Shown here: one piece after another, positions 1 through 17,092 of the stretch
Position numbering within the stretch: position 1 is the first letter of the stretch
How the letters are laid out: every line of letters starts with the position of its first letter
Assembly: GCF_000372725.1 (NCBI RefSeq)
Contig: NW_005200535.1
Location: 176,662-216,674 of the forward strand
DNA: 40,013 nucleotides
Source: Emiliania huxleyi CCMP1516
Lineage: Eukaryota > Haptophyta > Isochrysidales > Noelaerhabdaceae
Direction of reading: 5' to 3'
Translations under genes and position numbers: made by a program
The notes under the pieces: generated by a model
Told to the model about the DNA's origin: nothing
Seen by the model: the letters and a program-made list of their open reading frames with translations, nothing else
Database searches by the model: none

Positions 1-406
1 CGATCGCCGCGCTGGCCTCGAGGAGCAGCCGGACGATGTCGACGTGGCCCTTATGGCACGCCACGAGCAGCGGCGTGGTGCTGTCCTCCGCGGCTTGGTT
101 GATGGCCGCGCTGGCGTCGCGCAGCAGCCGGGCGACCTCGAGGCATCCCTTCCCGCACGCAACGAGGAGAGCGGAATCACCGCGGCCGTTCGTCGCCCCA
201 ACGCTCGCTCCAGCTTCGAGCAGCAGCCGCACCGCCTCGGCCTGCCCGTGGCGAGCGGCCCAGGTCAGCAGCGTGTCCTGCGTGTCGGTGTCGAGCCGCG
301 CGTCGAGCCTGCCGCGCGTCCGCCGCCCGGAGAGGTGGGCGCGCAGCGCGGCCAGGTCGCCCACCGCCAGCTCAGGCAGCAGGGCTGGGCTCGCTGCGCC
401 GCTCAT
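1..406 (-). CDS. Ankyrin-repeat protein, 5' part (runs off left edge)
   Basis: Read on the minus strand from the ATG at 406-404, the frame stays open to the window edge (135 codons). The protein starts MSGAASPALLPELAVGDLAA and then has ankyrin repeats: TLLTWAARHGQAEAVRLLLE at about residue 46, SALLVACGKGCLEVARLLRD at about 77, TPLLVACHKGHVDIVRLLLE at about 109. The T/S-x-L-L-x-A-C-x-x-G-H and V-x-x-L-L-x-x-G/A spacing of 31-33 residues is the family hallmark. Ankyrin repeats mediate protein-protein contacts, so no specific function follows. No signal peptide or membrane segment is visible in the part present. A 220-bp dispersed repeat begins about 30 bp upstream of the start codon. The ankyrin assignment is firm; the partner domain, if any, lies outside the window. 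Confidence 0.87.
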   Translation of the reverse strand, partial: MSGAASPALLPELAVGDLAALRAHLSGRRTRGRLDARLDTDTQDTLLTWAARHGQAEAVRLLLEAGASVGATNGRGDSALLVACGKGCLEVARLLRDASAAINQAAEDSTTPLLVACHKGHVDIVRLLLEASAAI

Positions 407-436
407 GCCGCGAGAAAGAAGAAAAACAGAAAATGG

Positions 437-655
437 GAAATTTCTGCCCCTGCCACCCCTGTGTCAGTGTGCCTGTGGTAGTGAGAGACTGCCAGCGAGA
501 AGAAGGCAGGTCGCTAGACTGAGATGAGACCGCCAGTGGAGTTGGGAGCCCACCGTGCACCGCGCTGCGAGCCTGTCGTGTCCCTTGTCAGGAGCAGGAG
601 AGCCCCACCTGTCCCCCTGATCGTCCTTCCAAAATCCTGTCGCGCCGCGCCTGCT
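437..655 (-). repeat. Dispersed repeat family A, copy 1
   Basis: This stretch is a near-identical inverted copy of 18165-18360. Shared blocks on the minus strand include gattttggaaggacgatcag, ctcctgctcctgacaaggga, ctggcggtctcatctcagtc and acacaggggtggcaggggc. No protein frame is shared by the two copies, and terminal repeats or target duplications are not obvious. It is probably a non-coding mobile-element remnant. The copy lies directly 5' of the ankyrin gene. Confidence 0.85.
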
Positions 656-1314
656 GCTCGGCAAGCTGTCGCCCGCGCGCCTCTTCACGGCGCTCACGCA
701 CCGCGTTGCGATCGCGTGGGGGCGGGGCTGTGGATGGGCCTTCATCCTCGCCTCCCGCCTCACCTCCCGACACGCCTCCCTCCTCCTCACCGCCCTCGTC
801 ACCGTCGCCCTCTGCCTCGCTGGCCACACCGTCATCACCGCCGTCCTCCGACTCATTGGCCGCCTCCTCTGCAAGCCCATCCAGCCGCGTGATGAGCTCG
901 TCGGGCAGCGTGTAGGTGAGCTTATTGGCACTGCTCCAGCCCGTCTCCAGCTCGCTCGAGCTGACGACGACGTGCGGCACACGTGGGACGTGAGAGCTGT
1001 GACGGGGTGAGAGCGGCTGGACGGCTGGTGTGCACCCCGGTCTTGAAGATGAAGAGAATCTCCCGGTCAATTCTGAAAGTCTCGCGCGAGTAGTCGGTCA
1101 GCTGGGCAAAGCTGCACATGTGGCCGCCGACGTCCCCATATAGCATGATAGTGCCGTCGACCTCCTGTTGTCCAGCACGGTTGCGGTTCACGCCGTCGAC
1201 GAGTTGGAACTGTGTGGACCGCCACGGCGCCGGCTGTGGTGTGGGCGACGGTTCTGCGGGCGGTAGTGCTGTCGCCGCGCGCTTGTGCCGGGACCGCGCT
1301 TCTTCTTCTTCTGA
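588..1314 (-). CDS. Hypothetical acidic protein, probably two exons
   Basis: Not recognised. On the minus strand an open frame from about 1314 to about 1045 reads ...STQFQLVDGVNRNRAGQQ, then VDGTIMLYGDVGGHMCSFAQ and LTDYSRETFRIDREILFIFK, which has a balanced, protein-like composition. A second frame from about 990 to the stop at 588 reads SSELETGWSSANKLTYTLPD, ELITRLDGLAEEAANESEDG, then a Gly/Glu/Asp-rich tract and a basic, helix-prone tail (RNAVRERREEARGRQLAEQQ). The two must be joined by an intron near 990-1050, but I could not find a canonical GT-AG pair in phase, so a frameshifted pseudogene is possible. The start is also unresolved: an ATG-led Ser/Lys/Arg-rich frame at 1376-1188 may be the true N-terminus. 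The end overlaps dispersed repeat family A. Confidence 0.35.
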
Positions 1315-1927
1315 CTATTGCCGTGGTCGCTGCTGTCGCTGCTCATGTGTGTAGCCAGCCAGATCCAGCTGCGCAACGCGAGCGGAGCGAGCGAAGCGCC
1401 AGGACGAAGCGACGGCGCCCGTCCCTTTGTAACGCTTCACGCGCGTCGCTGAGGCGTGCTGTGAAGGGCTCGCGTGATCGCGAGCATCGCACAACATCGC
1501 CATTTATCGCATTTTATCGCCAAATATCGCGCGGTATCGCGGTTGCGATATTGTGAAAAATTCCCTCTAGAGCAGGGCTTATTGGCGTCTGCATAAGACG
1601 GAACACGGAGGGGCTGTATACGTCACGTGTGTGAGTGAGTATTTTTGTGATACACACCCCGGCTTATTTCTGAGCCGGTGTGTGTGCCAGTCCGCGCCAG
1701 TCCGCGCCCTTGTCGTGCCAGTGTGCTGTGAGAGAGGATTGACACACAGTCCGACCAACGACTGGGACACCAACGCGGTATGGGTGGACGCAGGACGGGA
1801 GATGACGGTCACACAGGAGCGACACACAGAACCACAAGACAAGACACTAGCCAACGGGGCGGCTGCCAGAGGGATCAGAATTCTTTTTTCGCCGGGCGAG
1901 AGGACAGTACGCGGACAGCCAGCGGAC
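1315..1927. other. Intergenic, with dispersed family C copy upstream of eIF6
   Basis: 1480-1555 is rich in tatcgc words (atatcgcgcggtatcgcggt). 1625-1850 carries a copy of dispersed family C: gtgagtgagtat at 1630, and a block with caccaacgcggtatgggtgg at 1768-1787 that recurs at 35107-35126. The eIF6 start follows at 1928, so this repeat probably forms its 5' flank or 5' UTR. I see no separate gene. Confidence 0.6.
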
Positions 1928-2730
1928 ATGGCGCAGCGCGCCGGATACGAGAGCTCCAGCGACATTGGCGTCTTCGCGAAGCTGACCAACGCCTACTGCC
2001 TCACCGCCATCGGCGGCAGCCAGAACTTCTACTCTGTCTTTGAGCAGGAGCTCGCGGAGCACATTCCGGTGCCGCGTCCAGCCCGCCGTCATCGGAAGGG
2101 CCGCGGTTCGCTGAGCCGGCGTCATGCACTCAGGTGGTGCAAACCTCCATCGCTGGGACGCGCATCGTCGGCCGTGTCGTCGTGGGCAACAAGAACGGGC
2201 TGGTCGTTCCGAGCACCACGACGGACCAGGAGCTGCTCCATCTCCGCAACTCGCTGCCCGAGGGGGTCCTGATCCAGCGCGTGGAGGAGCGGCTGTCGGC
2301 GCTGGGCAACGTTGTCGCGTGCAACGACCACTGCGCGCTCATCCACACAGAGCTCGACCGCGAGACGGAGGAGATCATCGCGGACGTGCTGGGCGTGGAG
2401 GTCTTCCGGCAAACTGTCGCCGGCAACGCGCTGGTCGGGTCGTATGCGTGCATGTCCAACAACGGCTGCCTTGTCCACCCAAAGACACCCGTCGAGGACC
2501 AGGACGAGTTGTCCGCGCTGCTGCAGCTGCCCGTGGTCGCCGGGACCTTGAACCGCGGCTCGGACGTGATTGGCGCCGGCATGGTCGTCAACGACTGGTG
2601 CGCGTTTTGCGGCCTCGACACGACCGCCACCGAGATGCAGGTCGTCGAGTCCATCTTCAAGCTGCAAGAGGCGCAGCCGGCGGCCGTGGCCACCGACATG
2701 CGCAACGCGCTGCTCGACCAGCTCGCGTGA
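1928..2730 (+). CDS. EIF6: Eukaryotic translation initiation factor 6 (eIF6)
   Basis: eIF6 binds the 60S ribosomal subunit, keeps it from joining 40S early, and is needed for 60S biogenesis in the nucleolus and cytoplasm. Exon 1 (1928-2068) starts [20 protein letters not shown] and includes [20 protein letters not shown]. Exon 2 (2134-2730) continues [20 protein letters not shown]. The 65-bp intron 2069-2133 is GT-AG (gtgccgcgtc ... cactcag), phase 0. The joined product is 245 residues, the length usual for the family, with the conserved blocks [60 protein letters not shown] and [20 protein letters not shown]. It appears intact. The ATG at 1928 is chosen because it matches the family N-terminus. 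The gene's single small intron contrasts with the repeat-laden introns of later genes. Confidence 0.97.
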
Positions 2731-4654
2731 TCTCGCGCGATCTCGGAGAGCAGAGCCGGAGATTGAGGCGAGCTCGTGAGCAGACTTCCCCCCCCCCCCC
2801 CCCCTCATCTCGACTACTGAGACGGCTGCCAAACTACACTGCTGGCTTGAGACCTCCGTCAGCCCTACCGCCGTGCCTTCGATACGCCCCCGCCCGTGAG
2901 CCGTGTGAGGCAGGTGTGGTGTAGAGCACAGTCTCGAGCGCGCTCTCAGGGTTGCGGACGTAGGTTTTGGCACTGCCATCGGACGGGGGATGGGGATATG
3001 GGTTGCTCATGGTACACGTCGAGCTACATCCTGTGTGTCTTGTGTGTGTGGCTAAGGTTCCATTCGGGAAGGTCTTCTCCCCGCGCCTCAGAACCCGTCA
3101 TGCGGCAGGTGGCTTCTTTTGGCTCGCTGCCACCGCGGTGGCTCACCAAGGACTTTTCATTCAGCGTGCTGCGTCATCACCACGCGGCGCGCAAGCCACG
3201 CCTCACCCGGGCAAAAAGAACGACCGCGCGCCGCCGCCGCCCGCCTCACCGCGCCGCGCCGCCCCGCGCCTCGCCTCGCCTCGCCTTGCAGCAGCGCACG
3301 CGCACACGCACCCACGCGCCCGCGCTCGCTCCGCGAGAGCGAAGCAACCCTCCAAGCGAGTTCCGAACCGGGAGCCAAAAGGTCCCGGCTCGAACCGCGA
3401 ACCGGTTCGACCACCGCCGCTGGCGGTTCTTGCAAAGGCATCAAAGGCAGTGCTTGATATAACGTGAAATAGTGCGAGCGCGCGAGATACTCACCCGACC
3501 CACCGTGCCCTCGCGAAAGAGATCTCGCGCCGCGCGCGCTCGCACACGCCGCCCGAGAGCACTCCCACCCCCGCCGCCTCGCAAGCTCACAGGTTGATTT
3601 GAGGAGAAGCAGCTGGGGGAGGTCAAAGCGGGAGAAGGCGGCACGGCGGCGGCGGCGCGGCCCCCCCCCATCCCCACGCCTCCGGGTCGTGCGTACCGCC
3701 TCCGGGCGCGAGTGTCCCCCCAGCGTCTGCTCCGGCAGTCGCTCCGGTAATCAGGCCGAGAGTACCAGGGAGGAGGGGAGAAGAGCCCAGGGTGGGGAGA
3801 GGAGAAGAGCCCAGGGAGGGGGGAGGAGAAGAGCCCAAGATGGCCTCCCTCTCCCTCCCCTCCCACCGGGCCTCCCTCTCCCTCTCCTCCCACCGGGCCT
3901 CCCTCTCCCCCTCCTCCCGCCAAGCACCGACAGTCTCGAGGGGCCAGCCGCTGGAAGGGGCAAGCCAGCGGCACGAGGGCTTCAACCACACAGCTACCAA
4001 GGGAACGCGACCCACACAAAGCACCAAAGTTAGGCATACCCCCCGGCGCAGTGTCCCCCGCTATGTGTCGCCGTTTGTCGGGGCACGCTATCCTGTGCAG
4101 TCAGGGCAAGTGGGGGCGGGGCGGAGTGCCCAGGCCTTTGTTTCCTGGGACCTCTCTTCCCAGTCCGGGGGTGCGTCGAACCTTCCATCACCCTGTCGGA
4201 AGCGGCGTGCCGGTGGAGGCACGTCCGGGTTTTGGAAGTAAAGATATATTACTTTTTTTCCTCCCCGCGCCTCTGTGCCCTCCATTACTCACGTACTCCC
4301 CGCGAGACGACGCCCGACAGCGACACATCGAGCGATACGACACACCATACACACTCACAAAAAAAAACTAAATGCTAATAAAAACACGCGAGAGACCGCG
4401 CACGTCCCCAACCTAGCTCTCATAGTAGGTTGTCCTAGCTAGCCGGGTCTGGCCTGGGTCCGCGCCCTGGATCTAGAGCTCGAAGAATCGTCGGCTTTAC
4501 GGCTTTACGGCTTTACAGGCGGTTATGACTTATGCGGGCTGGGCAACGCCTGCACCGCCATCTCGCACAAACGAGCTCGTAGTCCATGACGCTGTCCCGT
4601 TGCGTGCGCGAGCGCTCACTCCTGCCCAAAGCTCGGGTCCGCCTCGAACGAGTC
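2731..4654. other. Gene-poor, low-complexity intergenic region
   Basis: Contains a C17 run at about 2789-2805 and an Arg/Pro/Ala-coding GC-rich stretch around 3200-3350 open in several frames (composition artefact). A purine/pyrimidine minisatellite at 3780-3925 has gaggagaagagcccaggg units followed by cctccctctccc...caccggg units. An AT-richer stretch at 4240-4385 includes caaaaaaaaactaaatgcta. I could not support a gene here on either strand. Confidence 0.5.
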
Positions 4655-5160
4655 GAGGACGAGCTTTCGTAATCTGCTGCTAAGCAGTGACACAGTGGAG
4701 GGCGAGCTCTCGTAATCTGCAGGGGAGCAGTGAGCGGGGAGAGGTGAGCTCTGATCTGCTGTTGAGCAGTGAGTGCTGAGGTCTGCTGTGAGGCAGTGAG
4801 AGTGCTGAAGGCGAGCTCTCGTGAACGTGAAGCAAAGAGTGCTGAGAGGGTGAGAGCTCTCGTGATCTGCCGTGAAGCAGCGTGAGCCGAGGGCGCGAGC
4901 TCTCTTGATCTGCTGTGTAGCAGTGAGTGTATAGGGAGGCGAGCTCTGATCTGCTGTGGGGCAGTGAGCTGGGAGGGCGAGCTCTCGTGATCTGCTGAGG
5001 AGAGCAGTGAGTGTAGGGGGCGAGCTCTCGCGTCCAGCTCTGGAGAGAGGTGAGCTCTCGTGACCCGTGCTGTAGAGCAGTGAGCGTGGAGGGCGAGAGC
5101 TCTCGTGACCTGCTGTGTGGAGCAGGGAGCGTGAAGGTGAGGCTCTCGTGTTACTCAGAA
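4655..5160. repeat. Short-period degenerate repeat (gagctctcgtgatctgctg)
   Basis: About ten imperfect units of 40-60 bp, each with a gcgagctctcgtgatctgct-like block followed by a gagcagtgagygtg-like block. The phrases ctgctgtgaagcag and ctgctgtgtagcagtgag can form small hairpins (ctgct / agcag). Units differ in length and carry substitutions. The array leads directly into the larger-unit array that follows. No coding function is evident. Confidence 0.7.
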
Positions 5161-5232
5161 CTCACTGCTCAGGGGAAAGTCGAGCGAGTAGCTCGAGGCT
5201 CGTACGAGGGGCGCGCTACAGTAGAGCGGCCC

Positions 5233-7740
5233 GTTGAGCCCTAGCAAGGTGCGGGGCGCGCTCTCGAGCGGGCGGCCGCTTGAATGTCTGAGTAGCAGGG
5301 CGCCTGGCGAAGGCGGCCAGCGCATGTATGGCGCGCCGGGGTGCCGCTCAGCACGGCGGAGTAGGGGGTCGCGCTCGATAGACTCGAGCAGCTGCCTCTG
5401 GTTTGCGTCGCGTGCCGCATACGGCGGCAAGTCGCGAGCAATTAAGCGCCCCGAGGGCACTGGAAAGGGTATCCGCGTGGCTGAGGGGCACGCTAGCGCG
5501 GCACGGTGAGCCCTAGCAAGGCGCGGGGCGCGCTCGAGCGGGCGGCCGCTATGAACTCTGAGCATGCCGAGACGAGGCATGCTCGTGTAAGAGGCGGCGA
5601 GGGGGCTGCGGCTGCAGGCGGCCGTCTCGCCAATGGCACGCCACGCGGGGCGTGCGGTGCGTATGGGGGAGACGCGGAGCGCCTCGCGAAGGCGGCGAGC
5701 GCATGTGAGACGCGCCGAGGGGCCGCTCAGCGCGGCGGAGTAGAGCGTTGCGCTCGATAGACTCGAGCAGCTGCCTCTGGTTTGCGTCGCGTGCCACACG
5801 GCGGCAAGTCGCGAGCAATTAAGCGCCCCGAGGGCACTGGAGAGGGTGTCTGCGTGGCTGAGGGGCACGCTAGCGCGGCACGGTGAGCCCTAGCAAGGCG
5901 CGGGGCGCGCTCGAGCGGGCGGCCGCTATGAACTCTGAGCATGCCGAGACGAGGCATGCTCGTGTAAGAGGCGGCGAGGGGGCTGCGGCTGCAGGCGACC
6001 GTCTCGCCAATGGCACGCCACGCGGGGCGTGCGGTGCGTATGGAGGAGGCACAGGGCCCTCGCGAAGGCGGCGAGCGCATGTGTGGCGCGCCGAGGGGCC
6101 GCTCAGCGCGGCGGAGTAGGGGGTCGCGCTCGATAGACTCGAGCAGCTGCCTCTGGTTTGCGTCGCGCGCCACACGGCGGCAGGTCGCGAGCAACGAAGC
6201 GCCCCGAGGGCACTTGAGAGGGTGTCTGCGTGGCTGAGGGGCGCGCTGGAGCGGCACGGTGAGCCCCAGCGAGACGCGGGGCGCGCTCGCGCGGGCCGCC
6301 GCTACGAATCGCTGAGTATGCCAAGAAGAGACATGCTCGTGTAAGAGGCGGCGAGGCGGCTGCGGCTGCGGGCGGCCTTCTCGCCAAAGACACGCCACGC
6401 GGAGGCGTGCGGGGCGTCTAGAAGAGGCGCAGGGTGCCTCGCAAAGGCGGCGAGCGCATGTATGGCGCGCGGGAGAGCTCGCTCTGGATTAAGTGGAGCG
6501 TCGTGCTCGATCGCCTCGAGCAGCCAGCTGCCTCTGGTTTGCGTCGCGCGCCACACGGCGGCAAGTCGCGAGCAATAAAGCGCCCCGAGGGCGCTTGAGA
6601 GGGTGTCTGCGTGGCTGAGGGGCGTACTAGAGCGGCACGGTGAGCCCTAGCAAGGCGCGGGGCGCGCTCGAGCGGGCGGCCGCTATGAACTCTGAGCATG
6701 CCGAGACGAGGCATGCGAGTGTGAGAGGCGGCGAGGGGGCTGCGGCTGCAGGCGGCCGTCTCGCCAAAGGCACGCCACGCGGGGGCGTGCGGTGCGTCTG
6801 GAGGAGGCGCAAGGCGCCTCGCAACGTCAGCCGGCGCTAGCAATGAGCCCTAGCGAGACTGGGGCGCGCTCGAGCGGGCGGCCGCTATGAATCGGTATGC
6901 CAAGAAGACAGAGGCGTGCCCGTGTATAGGAGGCGGCGTGGCGGCTGCGGCTGCGGGCGGCCGTCTCGCCAAAGGCACGCCGCGCCGGGGCGTGCGGTGC
7001 GTATGGAGGACGCGCAGGGCGCCTCGCGAAGGCGGCGAGCGCATGTGTGGCGCCTCGAGAGGCCGCTCGACACAGCGAAAGTAGAGTGTCGCCGGGGCGT
7101 GCGGTGCGTATGGAGGACGCGCAGGGCGCCTCGCGAAGGCGGCGAGCGCATGTGTGGCGCCTCGAGAGGCCGCTCGACACAGCGAAAGTAGAGTGTCGTG
7201 CTAGAGCGACTCGAGCAGCTGCCTCTGGTTTGCGTCGCGCGCCACACGGCGGCAGGTCGCGAGCAACGAAGCGCCCCGAGGGCACTTGAGAGGGTGTCTG
7301 CGCGGCCGAGGGGCGCGCTAGAGCGGCACGGTGAGCCCTAGCAAGGCGTGGGGCGCGCTCGAGCGGGCGGTCACCATGAATGTCCGAGTATGCCAAGAAG
7401 AGGCATGCTCGTGTAGGAGGCGGCGAGGCGGCTGCGGCTGCAGGCGGCCTTCTCGCCAATGGCACGCCACGCGGGGGCGTGCGGTGCGTCTGGAGGAGGC
7501 GCGGAGCGCCTCGCAAAGTCGGCCAGTTAATGTGTGGGGAGCTGAGTGGTCGCTCAGCGCGGCGGAGTAGAGCGTTGCGCTCGATCGGCTGGAGCAGCTG
7601 CCTCTGGTTTGTGTCGCGCGCCACGAGGAGGCATGTCGCGGGCGATGCAGCGCCCCGAGGGCACTCGAGCAGAGGGCACTCGAGAGGGTGCCTGCGCGGC
7701 TGAGGGGCGCGCTAGAGCGGCACGGTGAGCCCTAGCGAGG
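5233..7740. repeat. Tandem array of about 375-bp units
   Basis: Unit starts (gtgagccctagcaaggcg or close variants) lie at 5233, 5506, 5883, 6259, 6640, 6842, 7331 and 7726. Spacings are 273, 377, 376, 381, 202, 489 and 395, i.e. a basic unit near 377 bp with truncated and extended copies. Each full unit contains gggcggccgctatgaactct, an inverted atgcc/ggcat pair, ctgcggctgcaggcggccgt and cagctgcctctggtttgcgt. A 103-bp segment is additionally duplicated head-to-tail at about 6985-7190. Long minus-strand frames (up to 265 codons) run through it, but they change frame between units and are Arg/Pro/Ala-rich, so I do not call genes. Confidence 0.85.
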
Positions 7741-8091
7741 CGCGGAGGCGTTGCGTGCGAGCGTAGCAACGAGGCTGGTCGGACGGACTGCGGGGTCGTG
7801 CGACTTCCTCTTCCGGGACTGGAGGGGTTTCATGCCTCCTAAGACTGTGGAGCCTCCGAGGTTCGCCTTCCTCTTCGGGCGGAAAGAGGGAGGGGAGGGG
7901 GATGTCGCCGACATAGACCTAGAGGAAGAGGTCTAGGCCGGGACGTGAGGGCGTGTGACCTTGTGGCGGAGCGCCAGTGTGGCGCTCGGGTTGCAGGCAT
8001 GCTGCCAGCGTCTTGGGAGGGTCGTGGGCGCCGCGCCCAGACCCTCGTTTTGGGGTGGGGGAGCCACTTCGGTAACACGCGTTTAGGGTGT
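7741..8091. other. Intergenic, small unproven plus-strand ORF
   Basis: A 61-codon plus ORF at 7751-7936 ends RKEGGEGDVADIDLEEEV and contains GFMPPKTVEPPRFAFLFGRK, a more protein-like composition than its surroundings. It has no recognisable family, and its start lies in the last unit of the preceding array. It could be a short exon or chance. Nothing else is supported. Confidence 0.25.
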
Positions 8092-8883
8092 GGGTGGCTG
8101 TTCGAGAAAGAATTCCGAAGCGGAAATCTTTGGGAGATCTCAGGAGATCTCGCGCACTCGAACAGGGCACTCACGTGCGGTTGCTCCTCTCTACCCACTC
8201 ATGGCGTCTCCTGAGAGGACAGCGCCATGACTGTTGTGCATACACACGTTCGGAGCGGACACGACTAGAATAAATATTCTCCACCGCGTGAGCGCACGCG
8301 AACAAAGGACGGAATATTTATTCGGCCGGAGCTGGGCCGCATAAATTGGGAGACGGACTGTGAAGGACGTCAGCAAGTTAGACGTTTCACTCTCCGGAAT
8401 CGCGCGCACCGCGATGGTGCGCGCGTGTATCATGGCACCGCTCGCGCCCGCCCGCCCGCCACTGCTCGCGTTGGGAGCATGGGATGACGTGGTGAGGTGG
8501 GGCAGCAATGATTGCGCAGGGGAAAATCTCATGTGAACTTCCTTGCGAGACCATTGTAGTGACGGATGTACACGCCGTCCTCGCGGTCTCAGCTTGGTCG
8601 GATCCTTGAGTCGCGTCGGGAGGGTTCCTGCCCCTTCCTCGTCACAGCCAGGGACCATCACGGAACCTGGCCAGGGGAGCACCACCGTGCGGGAAGGGTG
8701 GCTGTTCGAGAAAGAATTCCGAAGCGGAAATCTTTGGGAGATCTCAGGAGATCTCGCGCACTCGAACAGGGCACTCACGTGCGGTTGCTCCTCTCTACCC
8801 ACTCATGGCGTCTCCTGAGAGGACAGCGCCATGACTGTTGTGCATACACACGTTCGGAGCGGACACGACTAGAATAAATATTC
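8092..8883. mobile_element. Possible terminal-repeat miniature element (two 188-bp direct repeats)
   Basis: Two 188-bp direct repeats, 8092-8279 and 8696-8883, are identical or nearly so and are separated by 416 bp with no coding capacity. Each begins gggtggctgttcgagaaaga and ends aataaatattc. Each holds an imperfect 30-bp palindrome bounded by catggcg and cgccatg. Just inside the left copy, gaatatttattc (about 8311-8322) is the inverse complement of the repeat end gaataaatattc. The size and layout resemble terminal-repeat retrotransposons in miniature. I did not find a tRNA primer-binding site or a clear target duplication, so a simple segmental duplication is the alternative. Confidence 0.45.
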
Positions 8884-8920
8884 CCATGTGTATACAGGAA
8901 TGTGGCGGGGGTGGGCGGAT

Positions 8921-8994
8921 GCACGGAGCTAAGTGCCTCGCCGTCCTCACGGGAGTCGCTTAGGCGGCTCCCGTGGTGTACCTGTGCTAGTGCC
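8921..8994 (+). repeat. Dispersed repeat family B, copy 1
   Basis: A 74-bp block, nearly identical to 36529-36602, starting gcacggagctaagtgcctcg. It contains a near-palindrome, ggagtcgcttaggcggctcc (in copy 2 ggagccgcttaggcggctcc, which pairs perfectly over 8 bp around a ttag loop). This copy ends 20 bp before the start codon of the next gene. Confidence 0.85.
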
Positions 8995-9013
8995 GCATTC
9001 CAATCTCCCTGCG

Positions 9014-16283
<7,270 letters not shown>

Positions 16284-17092
16284 GACGATCGGATGACGTG
16301 GATGTAAGGTAAGGTGAGGTAAGAGGTAAACGTCTCCACACACACAAAGTGGTGGGGCAAGGGGGGGCGACCCTCGCATCTCCACGCCCGGGACACGGCA
16401 TTCAAAGTGCAAGCACCGGCCCGGTGCCGTGGGTCGTGGGTTTTTTTGGTGAGCAGCACCGCCTGCACCCCACTCCCTCCCTCCCAGACACACTAGAAGT
16501 GGTACCCGCTCCCAACGAGGAACAAGACGGAAAATCCCATACAAAAAGCAATGTCGGCATATCAGTTCACAGAGTTCTTCACAGACCTCGGTATTGTCTA
16601 TGTAAAGGCTCTATAAAGCCGTATTGACAAGAACTCCGCATGGCGCTGCGCGCTGGTCTATGAGAGTTGAGGTGCGGGAGCCCTGGAGTCGTGACGTGTG
16701 GAGAGGCCCTTGCCCCTGTGGGGCGTGGGTGCCGGCGGGGATGTGTCCATGCACATGTTGTGCATGTGCAGGTCACCTCGGGGCGGGGGGGAACTAACGT
16801 CTAACCACATCAAACTGGGCCTGTCTAGTGTCCTAGCTTGTGTGGGGGAGAGCTCTCGTCCTCCTCGAGGCGGCGCCCTGTCCGACGACGCGCCGGCGCC
16901 GCCTCAATACCTGCCGCCACCGCAGGTGCCGCCACCGCCGCGACGAAGATGTCGCCTGTTTAGCGACCGGGGTGGTGAGCGGCGACCAGGGTGATGAGCG
17001 GCGAAGGGGGACGAGGGGCACGGGAGTGGTGGGCGGGCGGGCGGAAGAAACCGGAAGAATCCACCTCCAGGGAGAGGGCGAGTGGGAAAGGT
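16284..17092. other. Intergenic with dispersed families D and E
   Basis: 16303-16500 is a copy of family D (ggggcgaccctcgcatctcc, cattcaaagtgcaagca), also at 28828-29040 and, partly inverted, at 34220-34285. 16585-16690 is family E (ttgacaagaa, atggcgctgcgcgctgg, gagagttgaggtg), also at 31110-31200. 16748-16770 has an inverted tgcac/gtgca cluster (atgcacatgttgtgcatgtg). No gene supported. Confidence 0.65.

Noticed and set aside
2122..2979. 285-codon minus-strand ORF over eIF6
   Set aside because: Antisense shadow of the well-conserved eIF6 exon.
5155..7624. Minus-strand ORFs of 220-265 codons in the 377-bp array
   Set aside because: Frames shift between repeat units, composition is Arg/Ala/Pro-rich, no motif; unit length is not a stable multiple of 3.
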